DNA of 64,000 nt. Source: Clostridiales bacterium. GTDB taxonomy: Bacteria; Bacillota; Clostridia; Monoglobales; WRBX01. The position numbers were made by a program, and so were the translations under genes. Positions 53,585-62,295 of the stretch are shown piece by piece; position 1 is the first letter of the stretch, and every line of letters begins with the position of its first letter. The notes under the pieces were generated by a model. The model made no database searches. It saw only the letters and a program-made list of their open reading frames with translations, and was not told the origin of the DNA. Location of the stretch: positions 1 through 64,000 of the forward strand of contig JAISIR010000007.1 in the NCBI GenBank assembly GCA_031261985.1, read 5' to 3'.

Positions 53585-55048
53585 ATGATGTTTATTAAAA
53601 AGAGTATAGAAAAACAGAATCAACAGATAGTAGATGATTTTATACGAAAGAATCAATCGGCTATTAAGCGCGTGATAAAATTGCCTAAGGGGTATATTAA
53701 TTTACTTTATGTGCCGCAGATAACTGATAGGCAAAGGTTGTCTGAGCATATAATTGAGCCTTTAATTAGGTATATCAATAGCGGTGGCAAGAATTATGAT
53801 GTGGAATATATAGCCAGTAATATTGTAGACTTTGACGATTTAGATGTTAAAGACGACATAAGTGTGCTTCAAGATGAGGTGCTAGATGGGCATTGTGTGT
53901 TAATTATGCCAAATTCTAAGCAATTTATAGTTTTCAACACCAAAAATGTAGCCAAAAAGGGGATTCAAGACCCTAAGATTCAGTATACATTGCGCGGGCC
54001 TAAAGATTGTTTTAACGAGAATATGGACGAGAATTTGTCGTTAATTAAATATCGAATAAAAGATAATAACTTAACGATAGATAAGTTTAAAGTAGGCGAG
54101 CGGACCAAGACTAATGTTGCCATGATTTACTTAACCGATGTTGTTAACAATGACTGTGTAGAAAAATTGACCGAGCGGATTAATGAGATAAACGTAGATG
54201 GCGTGCTTGGCTCGGCGGACTTGCAAAACTCGTTAAGCCAGACTAAGTGGGATATATTCCCAGAATTTGGTATAGCCGAGCGTTCGGATATGGCGATTGG
54301 TGCGGTGCTAGAAGGTAAGGTTATTATATTGGTAGAGGGGAGCGGGTTGGTTCTAATTGCGCCCAAAACTTTTACCGAGTATATGACCAGTTGCGATGAT
54401 TATTACAATGATAAGTTTTATGGAATGTACTCTAAGCTATTAAGGTATGTATCGTTATTTTTACATTTACTATTAGCGCCTATGTACGTTGCGATAAAAA
54501 GTTTTAACACGCAACTACTTTCGGGCGATTACACTTTAACGCTGGCGACGCTCTCGAATGCTACACCGTTTAATGCGTTAACCGAGACGTTAATTGTTAT
54601 GTTTATAGTAGAGTTAATGCGCGAATGTTTATTGCGTGTGCCGCGCGAGATTGGCTCGAGCATTGGTATTGTAGGCGCGGTGGTTATAGGGCAATCGGCG
54701 GTGACGGCGGGGGTGTTTAGCCCTATTATTCTTATTATAGCGACGTTAAGCTTGCTATCGTCGTTTGTTGCGCCAGATTATATTATAACTAATGCGTGCA
54801 GATATTTAAACTTTATAATTATAATTATGGCGGGGACGTTTGGGATAGTTGGCGTTATGATATCTATGTTTATACTATCGATTAAAATGGTAAGCACCGA
54901 GAGCTTTGGTGTTCCGTTTATGGCACCTTATGCGCCATGGAACACATCTGATGCGCGAAAGACTATTATATATGATAGGGCAAATGAGCAGAAGCGACCA
55001 AAGTTTTTGGAGTTGAATGATGAAACGAGGAAGACACCGGAGAAGTAA
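53585..55048 (+). CDS. Spore germination receptor A subunit (GerA family)
   Basis: 487 aa: cytoplasmic N-terminal domain (about 1-285), then five or six TM segments (LRYVSLFLHLLLAPMYVAIK, LRVPREIGSSIGIVGAVVIGQSAVTAG...). The C-terminal GVPFMAPYAPWN is characteristic of GerA proteins. It is last in a B-C-A order, while A-B-C or A-C-B is more usual. It starts 6 nt after the C-subunit stop. Confidence 0.92.
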   Translation: MMFIKKSIEKQNQQIVDDFIRKNQSAIKRVIKLPKGYINLLYVPQITDRQRLSEHIIEPLIRYINSGGKNYDVEYIASNIVDFDDLDVKDDISVLQDEVLDGHCVLIMPNSKQFIVFNTKNVAKKGIQDPKIQYTLRGPKDCFNENMDENLSLIKYRIKDNNLTIDKFKVGERTKTNVAMIYLTDVVNNDCVEKLTERINEINVDGVLGSADLQNSLSQTKWDIFPEFGIAERSDMAIGAVLEGKVIILVEGSGLVLIAPKTFTEYMTSCDDYYNDKFYGMYSKLLRYVSLFLHLLLAPMYVAIKSFNTQLLSGDYTLTLATLSNATPFNALTETLIVMFIVELMRECLLRVPREIGSSIGIVGAVVIGQSAVTAGVFSPIILIIATLSLLSSFVAPDYIITNACRYLNFIIIIMAGTFGIVGVMISMFILSIKMVSTESFGVPFMAPYAPWNTSDARKTIIYDRANEQKRPKFLELNDETRKTPEK

Positions 55049-55061
55049 GCGATAAGAAACT

Positions 55062-55246
55062 AGTCAGAAGCCAGAAATTAAGAAATGATGTAATAAATTA
55101 TCCATAAATCTCGAATTAATTACGCGCAGTAGCTTGCAGCCAAAATTTGTTCGCTAAAACCAAGCTCCAAATTTATGGGCAAGCCTTGCGTTCGCTTTGC
55201 CAGCCAAAACTCCTGCGCCTTCGGCTTGTAGTTTTGGGGCAAACCT
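55062..55246. repeat. Gene-free stretch with repeat remnants
   Basis: It begins with CAGAAGCCAGAA, then GATGTAATAAATTATCC...CTCGAATTAATTA, a weak copy of the interspersed core. Then come two CCAAAATTTG/CCAAATTT and GCCAGCCAAAACT-like words with inverted partners. No gene is seen. Confidence 0.4.
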
Positions 55247-56065
55247 TCATATAGAATCTAGTGCTATCATAAGCATAAAGCCGATACATGAGCCGATGAT
55301 GCCTATGCGTTGGTGGTGCGTTTTAATGAATTGAGAGATAAGCTCTTGCAACGAGACGGTTAGCATTGCTCCGGCGGCAAAACCTAGTGCATATGGTAAA
55401 ATTGTGGTGACGCTAGTAATTAAAATTGCGCCCAATAGTGCAAAAATGGGTTCGACTATTGCGGTTGCCTGAGCGATGAAGAAGCTTTTTATTTTAGAGA
55501 TGCCGCTGCTGGCTAATGGGACTGAAACGGCGGCGCCTTCTGGGAAGTTTTGTATAGCGATTGCCATGCAAAATGATATGGCGGCGGCTAGGGTATTACC
55601 GTTTACAATTGCGCCAAAAGTGATGCCTAGGGCTAGACCTTCGGGGATGTTATGCAGAGTTATAGCCCAAATAAGAGAGCGCAGAGTGTTGTTGTTGGCG
55701 GGCGTTGTTTGGGGTAGCGGTTCGATAGTTAAGTCTTTAATAGGGCGGTTTAGTTTACATAAAAAGCTTTTATATATTTTGTTCCAAGGTATCAAAAAAA
55801 TAGAGCAGCCGATTATAAACCCTAATGTGGCTGGTAAAAACGCCAGGTGTGACGGCTTTAGCATATTAATGGCGGGGAGTAAAAGCGAGGTAATAGACGC
55901 GGCAATCATGATTCCTGATGAAAAGCCATACATGGCGGCGGTGGTGCGTTTGCTAAAGTTAGATAGTAAAAAAACGACAGATGCGCCCAAGAGAGTGGTA
56001 GCCCAAGTGCAAATGCCGGCGATTAATGCTAGTAATGTGTTATCTATAGTTAGTAATGTAGTCAT
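55247..56065 (-). CDS. ZIP-family metal transporter
   Basis: 272 aa, eight hydrophobic segments. ZIP signatures are WAITLHNIPEGLALG (TM4) and AIAIQNFPEGAAVSVPL (TM5). Probably imports Zn2+ or a similar divalent ion; direction and metal are inferred from the family. ATG 56065 is preferred: GGGAGG at 56077-56082 fits it, while the upstream in-frame ATG at 56086 overlaps that site. Confidence 0.88.
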   Translation of the reverse strand: MTTLLTIDNTLLALIAGICTWATTLLGASVVFLLSNFSKRTTAAMYGFSSGIMIAASITSLLLPAINMLKPSHLAFLPATLGFIIGCSIFLIPWNKIYKSFLCKLNRPIKDLTIEPLPQTTPANNNTLRSLIWAITLHNIPEGLALGITFGAIVNGNTLAAAISFCMAIAIQNFPEGAAVSVPLASSGISKIKSFFIAQATAIVEPIFALLGAILITSVTTILPYALGFAAGAMLTVSLQELISQFIKTHHQRIGIIGSCIGFMLMIALDSI

Positions 56066-56125
56066 TATAAAAATAACCTCCCACATATATAGTATGCTTG
56101 GAGGCTATTAATGGTAATTGCAGCT

Positions 56126-56232
56126 CTAAAATTTGCTAAAACGCCAATTGTAAATTGGCTTTGCTCCAATGTCGGCTTGATATATATTAATATAATCTGC
56201 GCCTCCATTGAAGCAATTTAGCTAAATTTTAG
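56126..56232. repeat. About 105-bp imperfect palindrome, copy B
   Basis: Same element as 40669-40770: starts AAAATTTGCTAAAACGC, inner words TCCAATGTCG and CTCCATTGAA, ends TTTAGCTAAATTTTAG. It separates rubrerythrin from the ZIP gene. Confidence 0.7.
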
Positions 56233-56288
56233 CGTTGCAATGGGTTCTGTTTTTAATTTGACAATATAAAATGCCAATTATAATTATT

Positions 56289-56822
56289 TTAAAAGTTTTC
56301 GGCTTTCTTCTCGAAATAAGCTTGGGCATGGCTGCAGACAGGGCATTTCTCGGGAGCGGTAGGACCGATGTGGACGTGACCACAATTGCGGCAAATCCAT
56401 ACTGTACCTTCGTTTGATGTAAATACTTTACCTTCGCTTAAATTAGAAAGTAGTTTTTTATAACGTTCTTCGTGGTCTTTTTCTATAACAGCGACGCCGT
56501 CGAATAAAGCTGCAATCTGTACAAAGCCTTCTTCACGAGCTACGTCTGCAAATTCTTTATACATCTCGACCCATTCGTAATGTTCGCCTGCGGCAGCACT
56601 TTCTAAATTTTGTTGAGTATTGCCTATACCAGAAAGTAATTTGAACCAAATTTCGGCGTGTTCTTTTTCGTTATTTGCAGTGATATTAAAAATATCGGCA
56701 ATTTGTTCATACCCTTCTTTTTTTGCAACGCTAGAAAAATATGTGTATTTGTTACGAGCTTGTGACTCTCCTGCAAAGGCTGCCCATAAATTAGCTTCGG
56801 TTTTGCTTCCTTTAAGTTCCAT
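56289..56822 (-). CDS. rbr: Rubrerythrin
   Basis: Peroxide-reducing non-haem iron protein of anaerobes. It has an N-terminal diiron four-helix domain (EANLWAAFAGESQARNKYTYFS, ITANNEKEHAEIW, EKDHEERY) and a C-terminal rubredoxin-like site WICRNCGHVHIGPTAPEKCPVC (Cys pairs at about 144/147 and 160/163). 177 aa is normal. Own promoter TTGACA (56907-56912), 17 bp, TAGAAT (56884-56889) on the minus strand. Confidence 0.93.
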   Translation of the reverse strand: MELKGSKTEANLWAAFAGESQARNKYTYFSSVAKKEGYEQIADIFNITANNEKEHAEIWFKLLSGIGNTQQNLESAAAGEHYEWVEMYKEFADVAREEGFVQIAALFDGVAVIEKDHEERYKKLLSNLSEGKVFTSNEGTVWICRNCGHVHIGPTAPEKCPVCSHAQAYFEKKAENF

Positions 56823-56883
56823 AGTTTTTTCAACTCCTTAGTATATTGGTTAAATAAAATCTTTGTCATAAATCGCTGACTAT

Positions 56884-56945
56884 ATTCTATCATAAAAAAA
56901 ATCTTTTGTCAACCTCTTGACAATAATCTTTAAATAATGTATTCT
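56884..56945. promoter_or_regulatory. Divergent promoters of rubrerythrin and the aldo/keto reductase
   Basis: Minus strand TTGACA (56907-56912), 17 bp, TAGAAT (56884-56889). Plus strand TTGACA (56917-56922), 17 bp, TATTCT (56940-56945). The -35 boxes are 4 bp apart, so the two genes probably respond together. Confidence 0.7.
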
Positions 56946-56990
56946 ATAGGTATAGTGTTAGACGTCTTGTTTTTATGAGGAGAATTTAAT

Positions 56991-58175
56991 ATGAAATATA
57001 GGAAGAATAAATCGGGTGACGACCTTTCTATCCTTGGGTTTGGCTGCATGAGGTTACCGACGCGCGCAGGGATAATTGACTTTAACGCGGCGAAGGCTAC
57101 CCTTATGTATGCGTACGAGAATGGCGTTAATTATTTTGACACTGCCTATATTTATCATGCGGGGCAAAGTGAGGGGTTTGTAGGCAGGGCGTTGGCAGAG
57201 GTGCGCGATAAAGTTAATATAGCCACTAAGCTTCCGCCTTATTTGGTTAAGCGACCTGCAGATATTGAAAAAATATTTAACACGCAGATGAAGCGTTTAG
57301 GCACGGAATATATCGATTATTACTTAATGCACGCGGTTAAGGATTTATCTACCTGGGAGAAATTGATTGAGCATGGGATTATTGATTGGATAGCTGATAA
57401 AAAAGCCAAAGGGATAATTAAGAATATCGGATTTTCGTTCCATGGTGTATATGATGAGTTTATAAAACTATTAGATGCGTATGAATGGGATTTTGTTCAG
57501 ATTCAGTATAATTATTTAGACGAGTATAATCAAGCAGGTGTGGCAGGGTTAGATTATGCCTCGAAAAAAGGGTTGCCAGTTATAATTATGGAGCCGTTAT
57601 TAGGTGGCAGGTTAGCGGGAGCACATCCTGAGGCGGCGCAGAAAGTGTTAGACGAGTTCCCGAATGAATGGAGTAATGCCGAGTGGGCGTTGCGGTGGTT
57701 ATGGAACGACCCTAGGGTGACGGTAGTGCTATCGGGCATGGGGGATATGGCGCAAGTAGAGGAGAATGTTAGGATAGCCGGTGAGGCGATGCCAGGCGGG
57801 TTAAGCGAGGACGAATTAACGGCGATAGAAGATGTTAAGTTAGAGCTTAAGCGTCGTAATAAGGTGCCATGCACGGGGTGCAGATATTGCATGCCATGCC
57901 CTAATAATGTGGATATTCCTGGGTGTTTTAAGGATTATAATAATTTAGATATTGAACCTAATAAAGTAATGGCTAAGCTAAAGCATATTGGCTTTAAAAG
58001 TGGGTTGACAGGAGGGGCAGACACAGGAGCGCACATGTGTATTAAATGTGGCAAGTGCAAGCCGCAATGCCCGCAAAATATAGATATCCCAGAGCAATTA
58101 GATAATGTAGCACGAGAGATGGAAGGGATATTGTATAAAATGATTTCGGGGATAAAAAAGTTGGGTAAAAAGTAA
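56991..58175 (+). CDS. Aldo/keto reductase with C-terminal 4Fe-4S domain
   Basis: AKR barrel (residues 1-280) with FGCMRLPT, the catalytic Tyr in DTAYIYHAGQSEG and the His in DYYLMHAV. Then two Cys motifs, CTGCRYCMPCPNNVDIP and CIKCGKCKPQCPQNIDIP (about 297-360), as in ferredoxin-type AKRs of anaerobes. The substrate is unknown. GAGGAG precedes the ATG. It diverges from rubrerythrin, which hints at a redox role. Confidence 0.88.
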   Translation: MKYRKNKSGDDLSILGFGCMRLPTRAGIIDFNAAKATLMYAYENGVNYFDTAYIYHAGQSEGFVGRALAEVRDKVNIATKLPPYLVKRPADIEKIFNTQMKRLGTEYIDYYLMHAVKDLSTWEKLIEHGIIDWIADKKAKGIIKNIGFSFHGVYDEFIKLLDAYEWDFVQIQYNYLDEYNQAGVAGLDYASKKGLPVIIMEPLLGGRLAGAHPEAAQKVLDEFPNEWSNAEWALRWLWNDPRVTVVLSGMGDMAQVEENVRIAGEAMPGGLSEDELTAIEDVKLELKRRNKVPCTGCRYCMPCPNNVDIPGCFKDYNNLDIEPNKVMAKLKHIGFKSGLTGGADTGAHMCIKCGKCKPQCPQNIDIPEQLDNVAREMEGILYKMISGIKKLGKK

Positions 58176-58208
58176 ATTGGTTAGGCAAAAACTAATTGGA
58201 GGAAAGCA

Positions 58209-59267
58209 ATGAGATACATAAAAGCAATAGCTCTTTGTTTAGTTATATGTTTATGCGCGATGTCGTTTAGTGGCTGTGGCAAAAAGAAAGTTTTGCGCGT
58301 GTATAATGCAATGGATTACATTGATGGGTCTGTGCTATCGGCATTTGAGAAAGAGAATAATTGCATAATAGAGTATAATAATTATGATAACAACGAAGAT
58401 GCTTATAGCGTTATTACTTCTGGTAAATTAGAGCCTTATGATATTGTAATAGCGCGCGAGTATACCATTAGTAAGCTTATTTGGGGGGATTATTTACAGC
58501 CGCTTAATATGTCGCTGATTCCGAATAGTAGTGGGATAGATGCGTTGTATAAGAACTTGGAGTTTGATGCTGGCAATAAGTTTAGTCTGCCTTATATGGT
58601 AGGTACGTTTGGTGTTTTATATAACTCGGCGCATGTAAAAGAGCCTATTAATGGTTGGAACGAGTTATGGAATGTTAACAACACCGCTAAAATGGTAATG
58701 ATTAATAGTCAGCGTGATGGTATTGCCGTTGGTTTGAGCGTGCTAGGGTATAGCGTTAACTCGAAGAACTCTAAAGAGATTACAGATGCAAAGAGTAAAT
58801 TGGCAGGTTTGGGCAGGTACATTACGGGGTATCAGAACTTTCAGATAAAAGACAATATGGCAGCAGAGAGGATATACCTAGCACCTAGTTACTCGGGCGA
58901 TGCGTATTATGCAATAGCCAAAGCGGCGGCTAATAATGTTACGCTTAAGTACGAGTTGCCAAGCGGTGGAGCCTCTAAGTTTATAGATAGTTTTGCCATA
59001 ATGCGTGATGCAAAAAATGCTGATTTAGCGCATAAGTTTATTGATTATATGTGTAGGGCAGATGTAGCTACTAAAAACAGCGTGGTATCGTGCTATACAT
59101 CGGCGGTGACGGCGGCAAAGGCAGGTCTACCAGCCGAGATGCAAAACTCGCCTATATTATACCCTGCTAAAAATGTTTGGAGTGCGTTGCCAATGTATGA
59201 TTTTAACTTAAATGCCGATGAGTTATATAATAAAGCATGGTTAGAGGCGAAGACGAATAAGGGGTAG
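58209..59267 (+). CDS. PotD-like ABC-transporter substrate-binding lipoprotein
   Basis: 352 aa: lipoprotein signal with lipobox MSFSGC (Cys at about 23), then KVLRVYNAMDYIDGSVLSAFEKENN, the start of periplasmic-binding proteins of the spermidine/putrescine (PotD) family. Other blocks are SLPYMVGTFGVLYNS and APSYSGDAYYA. Polyamine is the usual ligand but is not certain here. No permease or ATPase gene is adjacent, so it is an orphan. GGAGG precedes the ATG, 33 nt after the reductase stop. Confidence 0.82.
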   Translation: MRYIKAIALCLVICLCAMSFSGCGKKKVLRVYNAMDYIDGSVLSAFEKENNCIIEYNNYDNNEDAYSVITSGKLEPYDIVIAREYTISKLIWGDYLQPLNMSLIPNSSGIDALYKNLEFDAGNKFSLPYMVGTFGVLYNSAHVKEPINGWNELWNVNNTAKMVMINSQRDGIAVGLSVLGYSVNSKNSKEITDAKSKLAGLGRYITGYQNFQIKDNMAAERIYLAPSYSGDAYYAIAKAAANNVTLKYELPSGGASKFIDSFAIMRDAKNADLAHKFIDYMCRADVATKNSVVSCYTSAVTAAKAGLPAEMQNSPILYPAKNVWSALPMYDFNLNADELYNKAWLEAKTNKG

Positions 59268-59291
59268 AGTTTTGACGGTAGCGCGCGTGGG

Positions 59292-59903
59292 CTAGAATAA
59301 TTTAGCTACTAGGTTTATAAAAACTGGAACAATAAAGCCATCTACTAATGATGACACAAAAAAGGCGATGCCAAACATAATTGCGCGCCAGGTCCATTTT
59401 TTCTTGGTTATGCTTTCGTCCTGATTTTTAACTTTAAGCGAATGTAGTTTAGATGCAACATTTAGCGCACACACGTTAAAAATTACCAATGCAGGGATAA
59501 AAATTATCGTTTGTGGAATAATTGAAACTATAGACACTAAAAAACCGCGACCACCAAAATAAAGGGTCATGTATCCTAAGCTAAAGCCTAGGCAAAAACC
59601 TTTTATTATTTGTGCTACGCCGCTTAAAAATCTTAATCTATACATAAAACCTAAAATAAATATAAGTAGCCATAGGCGCAAATTAAAAAATAACGATTTT
59701 ACAAATACTTGAAAATAGTCTATGGCATCTAGTGATAATCCGCTCATAAAATTTTGGATATTGCGCGAGACATCTTCTGCTTTGCTAAAGCCTGCAAGCG
59801 TGAATCCGCCAATGAATCCTATTGATAAACACATTAGTACAAACATATATTTCATTCGATTATTGTTTATGTGATACATTATAGAATTGCGCAAAGATTT
59901 CAT
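59292..59903 (-). CDS. spoIIM: Stage II sporulation protein M-like membrane protein
   Basis: 203 aa, five or six TM segments: MKYMFVLMCLSIGFIGGFTLAGF, LWLLIFILGF...KGFCLGFSLGYM, SIIPQTIIFIPALVIFNVCAL. Pattern and length agree with SpoIIM, which forms the septal peptidoglycan-dissolving complex with SpoIID and SpoIIP during engulfment. GAGGTG precedes the ATG. Divergent from murA. The family contains non-sporulation members, so the symbol is probable. Confidence 0.75.
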   Translation of the reverse strand: MKSLRNSIMYHINNNRMKYMFVLMCLSIGFIGGFTLAGFSKAEDVSRNIQNFMSGLSLDAIDYFQVFVKSLFFNLRLWLLIFILGFMYRLRFLSGVAQIIKGFCLGFSLGYMTLYFGGRGFLVSIVSIIPQTIIFIPALVIFNVCALNVASKLHSLKVKNQDESITKKKWTWRAIMFGIAFFVSSLVDGFIVPVFINLVAKLF

Positions 59904-59904
59904 G

Positions 59905-59993
59905 TGTAAACACCTCTGTAAAGAATATGTAACAAAAATGTAAAATATGTTTTTTAAAAAAGGGGTTTACAAATTTTTTTTTTGTGATATAAT
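59905..59993 (+). promoter_or_regulatory. Four-fold TGTAAM array and promoter of murA
   Basis: TGTAAA (59905), TGTAAA (59917), TGTAAC (59928) and TGTAAA (59939) repeat with periods of 12, 11 and 11 bp; the last pairs fit TGTWAH-N5-TGTWAH, the WalR consensus. Promoter TTTACA (59966-59971), 16 bp, TATAAT (59988-59993). WalR governs cell-wall genes in Bacillus; murA and walJ follow here. Confidence 0.55.
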
Positions 59994-60049
59994 TAATGTA
60001 GTATGGTAAGTATGTTATAAATATTAGTAGTACCAAAGGAACGTTGTAA

Positions 60050-61345
60050 ATGGAAAAAATGATAGTAATGGGTGGCAAGCCCTTAAATGGCGAGGTTACA
60101 ATTAGCGGCGCGAAAAATTCTGCTGTGGCAGTTATTCCTGCAGCTTTATTAGTCGACGGCGTTTGTAGGATAGAAAATGTTCCTAATATAAACGATGTTA
60201 CCGTGCTGCTTAATATTTTGGCATCGCTTGGGGCTAAGCACAGGTATGTTTCTAGTGATGTAATAGATATAGATTGCACCAACTTAAAAACGCATGTTGT
60301 GCCATACGAAATGGCGGTTAAAATGCGCGCGTCTTCGTACTTAATAGGTAGCCTTATCGGCAGATTTAACAAGGCCGAGGTTGCCATGCCAGGTGGGTGT
60401 AATTTTGGGGTTAGGCCTATAGACCAACATCTTAAAGGGTTTGTTGCCCTTGGCGCAGATGTGAAACTAGAGCATGGTGTGGTTAATGCTGTTGCCGAGA
60501 AGCTTATTGCTTCGTCAATTTATTTAGATGTAGTTTCGGTTGGTGCGACTATTAATATAATGCTTGCAGCTAGCAAGGCAGAGGGTGTTACGCATATCGA
60601 AAATGCGTCTAAAGAGCCTCATGTTGTTGATGTTGCCAACTTCCTTAACGCAATGGGAGCGAATATAAAAGGCGCGGGCACCGATGTAATAAAAATCACT
60701 GGTGTGCGTAGCTTGCATGGTGGAACCTATAGTATCATCCCCGACCAAATTGAAGCAGGAACTTTTATGCTTGCGGCGGCGGCTACTAAAGGGAATTGTT
60801 TAATCAAAAATGTTATACCTAAGCATTTAGAGGCAATTACCTCTAAGCTTATAGAGATGGGTGTGCAGGTAGAAGAATTTGAGGATTCTGTTAGAGTTTC
60901 GCGCACAGGTGAGCTTAAAGCTACTAATATAAAAACGCTGCCTTACCCGGGGTATCCTACCGATTTACAACCGCAAACGGTTGCGCTTTTATCTATCGCT
61001 AAGGGTGTAAGTGTGATAACCGAGAGTGTGTGGGATAATCGCTTTCAGTATATAGATGAAGTTCGTCGAATGGGTGCAGACATTAAGGTAGATGGTAGAA
61101 GTGCCATTATTCAGGGTGTGCATGAGCTTATGGGTGCGCCAGTTAAGATGACGGATTTGCGCGCGGGTGCGGCGCTGATTATTGCAGGACTAGCTGCTAA
61201 TGGTGTTACCGAGCTTGCTAATTTGGTGCATATAGATAGAGGATACGAGAATTTAGAGCAAAAATTACAAGCGTTAGGTGCGCAAATTGTGCGTAAGGTA
61301 TGTGATGATGCGCCAGAGTTCCCTGATGTGAAAAAGCATGCTTAG
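60050..61345 (+). CDS. murA: UDP-N-acetylglucosamine 1-carboxyvinyltransferase
   Basis: First committed enzyme of peptidoglycan synthesis, transferring enolpyruvate from PEP to UDP-GlcNAc. Lys22-Asn23 in SGAKNSAV, catalytic Cys117 in AMPGGCNFGVRPIDQH (target of fosfomycin), Asp in TDLQPQTVALL and RAGAALIIAGLAA near the end. 431 aa is normal. AAGGAACG lies before the ATG. Confidence 0.94.
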   Translation: MEKMIVMGGKPLNGEVTISGAKNSAVAVIPAALLVDGVCRIENVPNINDVTVLLNILASLGAKHRYVSSDVIDIDCTNLKTHVVPYEMAVKMRASSYLIGSLIGRFNKAEVAMPGGCNFGVRPIDQHLKGFVALGADVKLEHGVVNAVAEKLIASSIYLDVVSVGATINIMLAASKAEGVTHIENASKEPHVVDVANFLNAMGANIKGAGTDVIKITGVRSLHGGTYSIIPDQIEAGTFMLAAAATKGNCLIKNVIPKHLEAITSKLIEMGVQVEEFEDSVRVSRTGELKATNIKTLPYPGYPTDLQPQTVALLSIAKGVSVITESVWDNRFQYIDEVRRMGADIKVDGRSAIIQGVHELMGAPVKMTDLRAGAALIIAGLAANGVTELANLVHIDRGYENLEQKLQALGAQIVRKVCDDAPEFPDVKKHA

Positions 61346-61388
61346 CTTACTAGCTGATTAAACAAATTTTTAATTAAGGATTATTAAG

Positions 61389-62186
61389 ATGGAAATAACT
61401 TCACTTTCTAGCGGGAGTAGTGGCAATTGTATTTTAGTTAGCCATAACGAAACGAATATTTTAGTTGATTGCGGACGTTCGGGTAAACACATCGATTCTT
61501 GCTTGGGCGAAGTAGGGCTAACGGGGAAAGATATCGACTATATCCTTATAACGCACGAGCATAACGACCATATTAGTGGTGTGGGCGTATACTCGCGTAA
61601 ATATAATTTGCCCATTTACTCTACTGTGGGCACTTTTTCGTACATCAATATGCATAATAAGTTAGGTAAAATTGCGCCAGATAATATACATACTTTTGAT
61701 TATGGGCAGGAGCTTAAGCTTGGTGGCGTGCATGTTATTCCTTTTAAAACACCTCATGATGCGACTCAGCCTGCGTGCTATAGGTTTATTGCAGATGGGA
61801 AATCGGCGGTTGTTGCTACCGATATTGGCTACCTAAGCGATAGTGTGTGCGAGCATTTGTTAGATGGTGCGGATATTGCGTTTATCGAGGCTAACCACGA
61901 TATTAATATGCTAAAAAATGGTGATTATCCTTACTTTTTAAAGGATAGGATATTGGGGGATAAGGGGCATTTGCCTAACGAGAAATCGGCGGAAATTGCG
62001 GTTAAGATGATAAAAAAAGGTACGAAACATATAATGCTTGGGCATTTAAGCACCGAGAATAACCTGCCTAAGCTTGCGTATGAAACGGTTAAGAATGCGC
62101 TAGAGAATGCTGGAGCGACGGTGGGCGATGATGTTTTGCTAGATGTGGCTAATAGGAACGAGCCGAGTAAGAGGATGATAGCGTAA
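61389..62186 (+). CDS. walJ: Metallo-beta-lactamase-fold hydrolase, WalJ/YycJ family
   Basis: MBL-fold enzyme of 265 aa with ITHEHNDH (about 54-61), TPHDATQPACYRF and the typical start MEITSLSSGSSGNCILVSHNETNILVDCG. YycJ/WalJ is a double-stranded-DNA nuclease-like protein usually linked to walRK; the genes for walRK are not here, but murA is. AAGGA precedes the ATG, 43 nt after murA. Confidence 0.88.
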   Translation: MEITSLSSGSSGNCILVSHNETNILVDCGRSGKHIDSCLGEVGLTGKDIDYILITHEHNDHISGVGVYSRKYNLPIYSTVGTFSYINMHNKLGKIAPDNIHTFDYGQELKLGGVHVIPFKTPHDATQPACYRFIADGKSAVVATDIGYLSDSVCEHLLDGADIAFIEANHDINMLKNGDYPYFLKDRILGDKGHLPNEKSAEIAVKMIKKGTKHIMLGHLSTENNLPKLAYETVKNALENAGATVGDDVLLDVANRNEPSKRMIA

Positions 62187-62208
62187 AAGCAAATGATTAA
62201 TTAACGAA

Positions 62209-62244
62209 AAAACTTTTAGCCGAAACTAAAAGTTTTATTTTTTT
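62209..62244 (+). terminator. Terminator of murA-walJ
   Basis: AAAACTTTTAG (62209-62219) pairs with CTAAAAGTTTT (62226-62236), followed by a T-rich run. Confidence 0.85.
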
Positions 62245-62295
62245 AGAAATCATCTGTTTTGCATTTATTATTAATTACTAATTACTAATTATTAA

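Noticed and set aside
55476-56111. 211-codon plus-strand frame opposite the ZIP transporter gene
   Set aside because: Antisense to a clear ZIP protein with HNIPEG and QNFPEG motifs; no Shine-Dalgarno.
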